From Hofstenia miamia (Eukaryota; Xenacoelomorpha; Acoela; Hofsteniidae), in contig CABFPE010000354.1 in NCBI GenBank assembly GCA_900660155.1, positions 14,209 to 78,208 on the forward strand: 64,000 nt of DNA, written 5' to 3'. This document shows, in pieces, positions 22,355 to 32,301 of this stretch. The notes beneath the pieces are model-generated. The model saw only the letters and a program-made list of their open reading frames with translations. It did not search any database and had not been told where the DNA came from. Every line of letters starts with the position of its first letter. Position 1 is the first letter of the stretch. Made by a program: the position numbers and the translations under genes.

Positions 22355-23298
22355 TATGAAGTGATTTTGTCTTTTGAATACAGCATGCACCATTCACCTA
22401 TTAGGTATGAGGTTTCCAATATATAATATACTTTAAGTATTTTTAGGAAAAAATTCAGAAATTGATTTATGTATGGGGTTTTTCAGTTGATCTCACCATG
22501 GATTTCAATAATACTAGTATTATTGATACTCATGATCTAGCCAATGTTTCAGAACCAGCTACAAGCTATGAATTAATGTTAACTTGAATGCATTTGCAAA
22601 TGCTTTGCAATGAGAAACTCTCAATCAACATTTACCTCAGGGTTTGATTTTTTGCAGCAGCGCCATTTGTTAGCAACCCAAAAGCTCTGACTGCTAGGTT
22701 AAGACAAAGTTCATCATAGCCCTAGCCACAAACAACTTAAGAACTTACTACTTTGTTGATTCAATCAAACCTGACATGATTTGTAATCTTTATCCAAATT
22801 TTATCAAAAGAGTTGAAAGATGCTTCAAGGTTAATGAGACTAGTTTTTACTGTTCAAGAGCTTAGCAGTAATGCCACCCACATATTTTGGATTGCAGCAA
22901 TATAATTATATGTTTGGTTTTCAGCTGTGAGCTTGAAACCTCAAATGAAATTTGTTTAAAATTCTAAGTAAATTTTACTATTTTAAGACACATAAATAGT
23001 AGAAGACTTCTAAGAAGTGAAATCTTGTGCATGTTATGTGATGATGGTGACACATCACCTGACTATGGCAACATTGTGTACTTAATCCCAGCAAGCACAG
23101 TAATGCGAATTTTTCAATTTGCTCAACACACCACCCCATAAATTCTGTGTACTGCCCTACAATTGCATGCTTAACTATGCTCCATATTCACCATATTATG
23201 AATTCTTTTATCTGACTTTGTCCCACAATAATTTTGCTCTAAATACTGGCATTATTTAGTTATCTCATATCGATTTTGTAATGACTTCCATTGGACTT
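22355..23298. repeat. 944-bp direct duplication, second copy
   Basis: Second copy of the preceding block, ending CCATTGGACTT and then continuing into unique sequence ATGTGACAACAG. Most likely an unmerged contig overlap rather than a biological tandem duplication. Confidence 0.9.
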
Positions 23299-24100
23299 AT
23301 GTGACAACAGAAAAATACTTTGAATAACTTCGGCTTAGAAGATCTTTCAAATGTAATCTATTAGAACTATTCTCAGAAAAGTAGAGAGGTAATGGTAATT
23401 AATGATTGTTGATGGCACACAAGCCAGTCCGAATTTGTCTATTCTACTCATTCTTTATAATAACACATCTCCAATACTAACTTAGTATATTTCCAACATT
23501 GAAATGGAAATTATGTATATAAAAGCAACCAAAATTATGTAAATGCTAAAAATAATACTCAATTTGTTGACTAAAGGAATTTGATAAATAGGAATAATGA
23601 CAAATGAATACAAATAATACTTTTGAACAGATAGGATTCAAACCTATAAATTCTTATTCCAATAATGCATGAAAGCACTTTTATTTCAGCTCAGCAATTT
23701 ACACATATTCACTCTGCAAATACATTGAATATCAAGAAAGACAATGATCAGTATCAAAATTGGGGACTATTGCAAATTTACAGAAATTTATTCAAAATAT
23801 CCCACCAGGAAGCTATTCTGATTAGAATTCATCAAAAAAACAGTAAGGCTCAATTCCAGTATGTTTTACTCCAAGCACGCATCCATAAAACTAATCTAAG
23901 TAATATCACAAAAATTTTCATTGCTAGTATGTTATATCCACTAATATTTGAAAACTTAAACCAAAAGCTGTAAAAATTGTAGTGTTAACACAAACATGTG
24001 AAATAGGCAAAGATTTATTAACTAAACACCCTATTCAAAAACGCCATGCTTCAGATGAATATCAGTAAAATTTCTTGAAATTCAATAATTCCAGAACAGA
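23299..24100. other. Intergenic A+T-rich DNA
   Basis: A 102-codon plus-strand frame at 23665-23973 has no recognisable motif and no splice context, so it is not called a gene. The segment ATAGGATTCAAACCTAT near 23631 is a perfect small hairpin resembling a tRNA T-arm, but no tRNA surrounds it. Confidence 0.4.
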
Positions 24101-24108
24101 CTAGTTTG

Positions 24109-24913
24109 CAGGGGCGGATACAGAGAGGGTGTCGAGGGGGTGGGCCCTCTAAAATAAGAATAGTTTGTTAAAGTGGTGCAAAAATTACAAACCAAATTTT
24201 TTTGTACCTAATAGGGTGCATCAAATTTTGTATTTAAATTCAGTAATATGGGCGGACTTCACCAACATGTACATGTATCTTTTCCAAAATTACAAAAAAC
24301 ATTACGGTGACTTCTTAAATTCCAGTGCAAATTTTTATAATTTGAAAATGTCATTGATTTTAGCTAGATTTTGAATGGGAAGTTTAATTTTCTTGAATTT
24401 TTCGAAATGCTATACAAAATTTGACGAGTCGGCACACTTTCACAATTTGTGTGAACAATTTGTAATTTTCTTAATACTATATCATTAAAAATACACTAAG
24501 AATACTTCATTTGCTGTGCACAGTGAAATCCTATAATTTGAAATTCAACAAGTTGTTCAATTTACTGCATATTTTCGTGTAAAAAATTACACAAATATAC
24601 CGTTGTTTCTAAGAATAATCCTCTTTTATTGGAAAATTTGATAAATTTTACACATTTGCCCACTATCAATATTACTACTTTGGGCTAAAAACAATGAAAT
24701 AATTAAAACTTATAAAAAATTCTGCTTGGTCTTGAGATGTTGCACAAACTGTGTATTTGTATTTTGGAGCCAGTAAATGAGGGTGAAGTTCACCTATAGT
24801 TTTGAATTTTAAAAGTTCAATACTTTTTTATTCAGCCGTAGTACCGAATTAAGCAGTTAGCATTTTATCTTACATTGGGCCCTCTCTAAAAAATATTTCT
24901 GCATCCACCACTG
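24109..24913. mobile_element. hAT-type non-autonomous element with exact 8-bp target duplication
   Basis: The termini are CAGGGGCGGATACAGAGAGG and, reverse-complemented, CAGTGGTGGATGCAG. The octamer CTAGTTTG directly flanks both ends (24101-24108 and 24914-24921). CAG-starting ends and an 8-bp duplication define the hAT superfamily. The 805-bp body has no transposase. A diverged copy lies in opposite orientation at 38085-38805. The intact duplication indicates a fairly recent insertion. Confidence 0.85.
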
Positions 24914-25100
24914 CTAGTTTGCAATTCCTTATAGTAAAAAACTTTGTCTCTGTGAAGCATTTCCTTTTTCATGAAAACACAAGGAAGCGGCAAGACATAT
25001 ATGGAACATACATTTAAAATACAGGATAAAAACAATGAATGCTAAACAAATCGTGTAAATGTTAAAATTGTTAGATGTAGAAAAACAACACCATACAGTA

Positions 25101-26288
25101 CTGTCCAAAAGTTTGGGAACACTTTCCAAATTTAGAAATTTTTGTATTTTACACTAAAAAACGCATTGTAGAAGCAATATAATAACACAATGTAGAAACA
25201 ATATGATAACACCGTGTGGAAAGTAAATAGTTAATTCAGAAAAACTCACTAATATTTTGCATGTCCACCATTATTGGCCAAACACGCAGCAATGCGATTT
25301 GACATTGACTCGACCAGCTTTCTACAATAATAATCAGTAAACTCTGTGCACCATACCACTTTAATTTGCTCCTTCAGATCGTCGAGTGATGTTCATTGGC
25401 GCTTCCCCAGCAATTTTCTATGACGTTGAGGTCTGGGGAGTTCTCAAGCAGTCAAAAGTCTTGTGATGCAATCCACTGTTTCACAACTTTGGTGCTGTGG
25501 CAAGGAGCACCATCTTGTTGTAGTACAGATTTTCTGCAAAGCTGCATAAACATGGGAACGTTCTCCTGAATTATTTTGAGGTAGGCCTTGGCTGTGACTG
25601 TCTCATTGTGAGGAACAAAATTCAGCACGCCCATTTGCAGTTATAGCACTCTAAATCATCACAGAAAGTGCTGAGTGGAAAGTTTGCTGCGTGTAACGTG
25701 TGTTGAATCTTTGGTTTCCTGGTTGTCGAATATGTGGCCAGTATGATTTAAACTGGCAAGTCTTGGATTCGTCACTAAACATTACTTGATACCACATCTC
25801 AGCGGTGTAGTGTTGGTATTGCCTGCAGAAGTGCAACCCGTCTCAAATGTTCTTTGAAGACAATCAGGGTTTGGCTGCCGCTTTGGAAGGTCAAAGGTAG
25901 TATTCAATCAACGCTTAATGGTGATTGTTGATACATTCTGCACTACCACACATAGATTTGCTTCGACTTCAGAAGATGAAGAGAATGGTTGATTGACAAC
26001 GTAACAGTGAATGAGATGGTCAGTCTGAGGGTTTGTCACTTTTGGTGTTCCAGACCGCTTGCGAGAGGAAAAATTTTGCAGTTGCTGATAGTGAGTAACA
26101 CTTCTGGATACCGAATATACTGACACGCCCATTCTAACAGCTATAGCGCGATAATTGTACCCATCCTTGTACAAGATATGAATTTGAGCACGCTTTGTTG
26201 GTGAAATTTCACTACCGCGGACCATATTTCAAACTATAATGATAGTGCTTTTTCAGTGAAATTGTATTGTGTGTAAATCTAAAGTTGT
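25101..26288 (-). mobile_element. Tc1-like DNA transposon, minus-strand copy, upstream end lost
   Basis: The low-coordinate end is a TA followed by CTGTCCAAAAGTTTGGGAAC, the element's 3' terminus. From there it aligns, reversed, with the copy at 41-1312 through the transposase. Similarity ends near 26288, just beyond a shared TTTAGATTTACACACAATAC, so its 5' terminal repeat is missing. Thus the two copies in this window lack opposite ends. Confidence 0.85.
25380..26225 (-). pseudogene. Tc1-like transposase pseudogene
   Basis: The start is MVRGSEISPTKRAQIHILYK with helix-turn-helix sequence YNYRAIAVRMGVSVYSVSRS (26225-25908). Further frames give QVMFSDESKTCQF (first catalytic Asp), LQQDGAPCHSTKVVKQWIAS (second Asp) and, after another frame change, NSPDLNVIENCWG (catalytic Glu). 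At least three frame or stop changes break it. It is better preserved than the copy at 243-1264 in its N-terminal domain. Confidence 0.85.
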
Positions 26289-26689
26289 GTTTTACCTTTA
26301 TCCAAAATGCATCGTGGTCATATATTAGGTTTTCATTTTCAAACTCACCAAAAAACGCGTAGTATTTATGCAATGTAACAAAAATTATTTAAGTAATAAA
26401 TGTGATCTTACAATATGCTTGAAAAATAGCAGGTTTAAAATATATTTTCTAAATTACCTCAACATTTATTTTAACTAACTCAAAAATTTTAGATGCAATT
26501 TCTGAATTTGGACAGAAAATGTTAATAAATTCAAAAAATAAGCCAAATGTGCACTACTCTTTAGCTTTAACTGTTGTAAATACAGGATATACTAAAGATA
26601 TCAAAGTTTGAAAACAACACAAGACTTTCATTGCAGCTATACAGCTGTCCCAGACCATGAACAATTGAGGCCTTCCTTTGCGTAAAGTC

Positions 26690-26930
26690 ACAATTGTAAT
26701 TTCGCACAGCGTGCTTCAATGAACATTGGTGGTATATCTACAGAAAACAAAATCACTTCACAAAATATTTCTGTCACGCGATGGCGTGCGAAAATTGATT
26801 TCGTGTGCTATCTTAATACATGGCATAAAAAATATTTTTAGCAATTGCTCTAAATTGGCTTGCATTTTTATACCGTCACGAAATCTTTATATAGTGATGT
26901 AGTATTGCCTTTCTCCAAAAAAATGAAGAA
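26690..26930 (-). repeat. Dispersed repeat, copy B (reverse)
   Basis: Reverse-orientation match to the repeat at 6481-6766: it contains CGCGATGGCGTGCGAAAATT, then ATGGCATAAAAAATATTTTT and AGCAATTGCTCTAAATTGGC, followed by a CGTCACGAAATC block. Confidence 0.75.
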
Positions 26931-28024
26931 GAATGAAAACATATGGTTACATGATGTTGTTAAGGATTAATATCTTTTGATTAATACAGTTTAAGCAGAG
27001 ATGAGTTTTATTACTTCCTCTTAGTTGCAATAAAAATTGAAATTTTGTTTGGGTTGATGAGGATGGTGATGATGCCTTTAAACGAATCCTAGCTAATTGC
27101 TTTCATTCAAGTTTACTTGATAAAATGCTCGCATATATTTTTTTAAATATTTTTTTTCCTAAATAATGGTTTTTCTAAATGAGACTGGTGTGATGAATTG
27201 TGTCATATCTTAGCGAGTTACACAAAGTCATACATAATCTTAGCTTCATTGAAACTAAAGAAATATTACAAAAAATATTATTACTTTCATATTTAACTGG
27301 ATTATTCAATTATGCACTTCTAAATTGTAGGAAAATGCGTTCATGTTCTTTTCCATTATTAATATTGATTCCGAGACATTTTTAGAAGACAAGTTGTTTT
27401 AGTGGATAATTTACTAATATACATCGTGCACATTCTCTTATACAGGATGATTTTTAATGATGGGACCCAAGAGATCTTGAATAGCTCCCAAATTATTCGA
27501 TGCATTTTATTGAACAAGGCATTAACACTAGAAACGAGACAATATGTCAAAATGACCTAAGCCTTTTTTATTCATTCAGCAAAAACACTAGCAATTATAT
27601 ATACTTCCAATTATATTGATAATCTCATTGAATTTGCTATTAGTAAAAATTTTGTTTCTATTCAATCATTTTTCGCATTTGAAACATCAGATGTAAATTT
27701 CTTCTCAAAGAGTTATCGCTGTTCTAGTGTTATGGAAATCTTGAAAAATACTCGTTTTAATTAGTTACTTTGCAAATACATTTTTCAAGTCCTGCCATAC
27801 TGAAAGCAAAGAAGTATTGACACGAAGTTGCAAACTGTTAATCACTGCACTGGTAAGATGTGATCAAATTTACTAAAATTCAGTTTTGATAGGTGCTTTA
27901 AGTTAGTCGGGTTTTGATGGAAACTCTGGAATTTAGGTATCCCCAACAAAAAGTATAAAGGCAAAAGCTATTGGGGTCGCCCTGGTCATTAAATATCCAA
28001 AATCTTGAAGTCATTTTCCCATCA
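26931..28024. other. Intergenic A+T-rich DNA
   Basis: No supported gene. Short frames at 27200-27385 and 27359-27550 have no features. Confidence 0.35.
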
Positions 28025-28795
28025 TTAAAAATATTTTGTACATTTAATTCCTTTATGCACACATAAATACTTAACATTAGTATTCAAAAGATTACCCAAT
28101 TTGTAATCATTGTGTAAAGTGCTACTCTGTTGTGTTGTGTCATGTAAATCTTTCTTTAAATACATTTGCCTGATGGATTCGACATTCATTAGATTTACAT
28201 GAGTTCCTAGAAGATAAAGGACGTTTAGGTTAACCCAGGATGTCATTGACCACAAGAACTGTGACCTATACCAATGCCATTGCGCTTGAAGATCAGAGCA
28301 TTACCTATTTTTTTCTTGCTGTTGTGCATGGAGTGAGCTATAATAGTGCTAGAGCATTATGCACAAGGGATTTTGATAAGACATTCTTGTGCAAGATCGG
28401 TGCCGCAATTTTGACTTAACATTAGCACACTGAGACAGTTTGGGTCTGTCATCAATGACTGACAATATTGGATTCCGCTTCAAACGAGCAAATTTCTGAT
28501 AATGAGTGCTCGATTTCTTTTTTAAACAAAAAGATAGGTTTCTATCTGAGTGTGGCTTAACAATGAAACCCTTGACCTGAAATACACAAAATAAAATGTC
28601 ACAGCAGGAAGCAAATATTCTTCGACTCACATGGCATCATTTTGATAGATATCCTCTAGAAGAAGTCGACAATCAAAGCACACTTATATTCGAATGCATT
28701 TTTTCCATGCATTCTGCAAAAACGGGCTGAATTTGCACCAACACAATCGGCCTCCCAAGTACTCTTGCATCATGAATTAGTTTGTCTTTTGTTAG
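28025..28795 (-). other. Unresolved exon-like segments on the minus strand
   Basis: Three minus-strand stretches look more protein-like than the local background. (a) 28688-28795 encodes TKDKLIHDARVLGRPIVLVQ and continues to about MHSNI. (b) Following a clean TTTTGTGTATTTCAG acceptor at about 28580, a 78-codon frame begins VKGFIVKPHSDRNLSFCLKK and ends CTRMSYQNPLCIML. (c) Following TATCTTCTAG at about 28210, a frame GTHVNLMNVESIRQMYLKKD runs to a stop at 28025. I could not find donors that join them in a single frame and recognise no family. They may be exons of a host gene, a decayed gene, or chance. Confidence 0.25.
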
Positions 28796-29966
28796 TCTTG
28801 GTTATAGCTACTGGCCTATGTGCTTAACAATGTGCAGTAATACGCTTCAATTTTGTAATATTTACAGTTTTGCAATTTGATATGATGGAATATTATATTC
28901 CGAACATGCTAAAATTAAAAAAATATGTGAGAATTGTAAATATCACGCGGGCAGGTACTAGTCTTAATTTGTATATAAATATACAAAAATAAGATGTTTA
29001 GCCCAGGTTTAATACCGTGCTTGTACATATTAACATTTTTAGACTTGTGCTGTAATGAGAGTATTTGTATTTACGTTGACTTGTATTCAAATTAAGCTTA
29101 AGTTTTTAGCGGAGGATTTGAGTTGATTTGCTTTTGGGTAAAAAGCAACTCTTGTGAGTACTTGGCCGTCTCCTTAAGTTAAGGAAAGTCTATGGTAACG
29201 GATTGGAGCTTAGACTTGACAATTCAACATAAACTTTCCTTGTATGCTGTAAGCTGAAGCTTTGAGCAAATTTGCTACTATTACCATTTAGGTTTTACAT
29301 GTATCTATATATCTATATATATGAGCTCAGAAGATAACAAACCTTAATTGCTGATATCGAGTTAGAAATTCAACTGTGTGAACTACGGTTGCCTTTGCTT
29401 TGTGAGACTTAAGTCTTCACTCTCCAAAGACATCACTTTGGCCAGGGGCCAGAATTTATTAAGAGCAGATGAGCCAAGCAGATAATTAGGATATATTTAG
29501 TTAAATACTTAGTAACTACATTTATAGGTCTTCGTGTAATTGGTAACTTACCTATGTAAACCTTGTTGGATTCGTTAAATAGAATTGTATTATATTAAAT
29601 GGAAGAAGATTATTTAAAATGCTTAACTTGACGGTTTCACAGCTGAATCAGATGCAAAGATGCATAGAAATCAAGGGAACTGACTTAGAGGGAATGTAGT
29701 TGATATTTTGTTTAGCATAATTCCTGTTTGGAAATAAGTACCTTGGTTGCAAAACTTTTGATCACTCCTCTTTTATGATTTTTTTCATTTCTAAGCAATT
29801 TAGCATTGCAGTCAATCAACTTTGTAATGTCATTGATATTTTCACAAATTCAAGCTTATAATTATAAAAAATCTTGTTTTCATTCTACGATGGAGTCATT
29901 GAACATATTTACAGTTTAATAATTTGCTAAGCATTCTTGGAATGTTTAAGAACACAGACATGTGCT
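28796..29966. other. Intergenic A+T-rich DNA upstream of GST 2
   Basis: No supported gene. The last 70 bases (from about 29897) are weakly similar to 17862-17930 upstream of GST 1 and may be promoter sequence shared by the paralogs. Confidence 0.4.
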
Positions 29967-30026
29967 CACAGGAAGCAAATAATGAAAACAAATACTTGAA
30001 CAACTCGGCTTTGTGTTGTTTTAAAG
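29967..30026 (+). promoter_or_regulatory. Putative non-coding first exon of GST 2, ending in a splice donor
   Basis: Ungapped counterpart of 17931-17990, starting CACAGGAAGC and ending TTTTAAAG|GTAAC. Splicing to the TTTTTAG acceptor at 32299-32300 would remove a 2274-nt 5'-UTR intron, which contains the small hAT-type element at 31410. Confidence 0.55.
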
Positions 30027-30031
30027 GTAAC

Positions 30032-31409
30032 ATCTTTATCATCAATTCGTAAAAATAATATTATTAAAGATAAATAAGTAAAATGGTTTTCTTTGCCATG
30101 CATAGTGCTAACTAAATTTTAAAAAATGCAGCAAATACTCATTAAAATATAACAAAAACATTTACTTTTTTATATAATATAAATGACCAGATGATTTGAA
30201 TATGGCATGATAGAAGTACTTCTTACAAAACCTTCAACATGTTATATCTATACAAAAATTAAGACGTACTACTACTAAAAGAAAGATTCAATTTTGTATA
30301 TTCAAATTCTAGTATTGGATGAAGTAAAATCTAACCACTGACTTGAAGAATAGTTTTTTGTTAATGCTAAAGTTCTAAGAGCCTTAGTTTAATAATTTTG
30401 TGATTAATTTGATTAGTTTCTACCCTACCTAGTCTTACAAGAGCATAGATTAGAGTTTTAGAAAGCTTTAACATTTGATTCTGTGAAAAATGATTCTAAA
30501 GAATCATTTAATTGAATCGATAATATTTTGAATGAACAATTAGCTAAAGATGTAAGTGTACACGAAAAATTCGTTTAACTTTGTTTGCTTCCTCTTTTCT
30601 ATTCCGGAATCAGAATCTTAGACTCATTTTCTTTGTTAATTAGTAAATCAGTGGAAAGGGGTTAAAATTTTGAATGGGTGGACAGTGGGTATAAGAGATT
30701 CAACTGGGTAACTAGATCAATCGGATCACCGGGTCATAGCATGTGACTCACAACTTAACCGGTTGCCGAAATCTTGTGGTCAAATTCTTGAATGTAAGCA
30801 GGGTGTCCATTTAAGCTCTTTGGCTTTTTGATGATGCTTCCGATGATGATGCCTTCAACCAACGATGTGTAGCACTACGAAAATTTTTCAATGTTTCAAT
30901 TATTGTATCTATTATATGGTTGGAGGTTGACACGTCCAGTTTTGGTTTTTAGGAATGTCATAGGGGAAGAAGAATTCTCTTTGCATTGTGAGGGAAGGGT
31001 CTTCCCATCTTCCGCTTTGGCTACATATTACAAATTTGTAGGCAATGCTTTAAACCTTGACCATTTAATAGTAGAATTAGTTTGAAGTGCAATTACATGT
31101 ATACATTTATGTTTTTGCTAACGTAACAGTAACATATGAAGATAGCTAAATTCAATACACTAAAATATGTTAAAAAAAGTTAAGAATGAAATCATTGTTT
31201 ACGATTTCCTAAATAATGTTTTATTATTGTAACTGCTGATACTATCTTCAAGAATTTATATGTTGGTGACATTTGAAATAACTAATGAATATTTCTGGAA
31301 TTCGATATAATAGGAAATAATAAAATTATTTTCATGCATATATTTATGAACCTATTTATATTTTCCACTAAGCATTTTACGAGTATCATTGACAGGATAT
31401 CATTTAAAT
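30032..31409. other. Putative 5'-UTR intron of GST 2, proximal part
   Basis: No coding region supported. A 64-codon frame at 30891-31085 is slightly protein-like (VLVFRNVIGEEEFSLHC) but matches nothing I know. Confidence 0.35.
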
Positions 31410-31813
31410 CAGAGGTAGACATAGGCCGAAAATTCAGCCCGGCCTGACACAGCCCAAAACACTTTAGGCCTGACCTAGCCCATTTAAGTGAATGCCATGC
31501 CAATTCGACTCATTTTAGGCCCATTTTTATAATACTTATCAAAAAATTTAGAAATGTGCACACTGAAATTGAATATCTAAGTTTACATTTAGAAGAGTAA
31601 ATGATACTAATGTAAATCTTCAAAATGTAATTTTTTTTTCAATAAATTGCTTATACCTTATATAGCATTCAATGTATTTACTTTCACTTGTATATTTTTA
31701 CCGTAAGTGTAAATTTTTTTATAAATTTCGGTCCATTTTTTGACTCATTATTTCCAATGCTTCGGCTCAAAAACCCGCCCAGTCCAAACCCTGCCCAGCC
31801 ATGTACATCTTAG
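31410..31813. mobile_element. hAT-type MITE with exact 8-bp target duplication
   Basis: The ends CAGAGGTAGACATAGGCC and, reverse-complemented, CTAAGATGTACATGGC are related inverted termini. The octamer ATTTAAAT flanks both sides (31402-31409 and 31814-31821). That octamer is palindromic and A+T-only, so chance is less negligible than usual, but it abuts both ends exactly. The 404-bp body is non-coding. A diverged relative is at about 48929. It lies inside the putative 5' intron of GST 2. Confidence 0.75.
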
Positions 31814-31821
31814 ATTTAAAT

Positions 31822-32298
31822 GCCTTATATTTTTTATAACTCGTTTAACCAAGTAAAAAATACACGATTAATCCCTGGCATTGAATACCTAACAAAATTG
31901 CGATACTGCCTGCCGCGATTACTGCCTGATCCTCGTGATTATGCATCTGTGGTTGCATACAATATTCACTCTAATTCATGCAGTAATGTAACTTAAACAC
32001 AGAATGCAACTAGAAATCCTTTTTTGAAGGTGTATGAGAACTCGTGCTACATCACCCGTCATTGTCTACATGAATTCTCTGTTAAGGAATTTAATGAATT
32101 TAAATCTGGTAAGGGCTATTGTCTGTAAGCAGTTGTCAATCACAATAAGAAACTAGCCCTTCTACATTTCTATAGTTATAAAGTTCTTAAATGTATGTTA
32201 ATATTTGCTGTAAATATGTTAAACTTAACAATATTGTGATTATGAACATTGGCTAACCAACAATTACATCAGATTTGTAAATGATGTTTCAAATTTTT
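31822..32298. other. Putative 5'-UTR intron of GST 2, distal part
   Basis: No feature recognised other than the acceptor that ends it. Confidence 0.35.
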
Positions 32299-32300
32299 AG
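32299..32300 (+). promoter_or_regulatory. Putative splice acceptor one base before the GST 2 ATG
   Basis: AAATTTTTAG|A|ATG, with a better pyrimidine tract than GST 1. It excludes the in-frame upstream ATGs at 32281 and 32284 as normal starts. Confidence 0.6.
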
Positions 32301-32301
32301 A

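Noticed and set aside
23600-23665. tRNA-like T-arm (ATAGG-TTTGAAT-CCTAT on the minus strand)
   Set aside because: The loop is not TTCRANY, and no acceptor, D or anticodon arms can be placed around it.
23665-23973. 102-codon plus-strand open frame
   Set aside because: No motif recognised. I considered a LINE fragment, but none of the conserved reverse-transcriptase blocks is present.
30891-31085. 64-codon plus-strand frame in the GST 2 upstream region
   Set aside because: Slightly protein-like wording, but no family match, and it lies inside the putative 5' intron.
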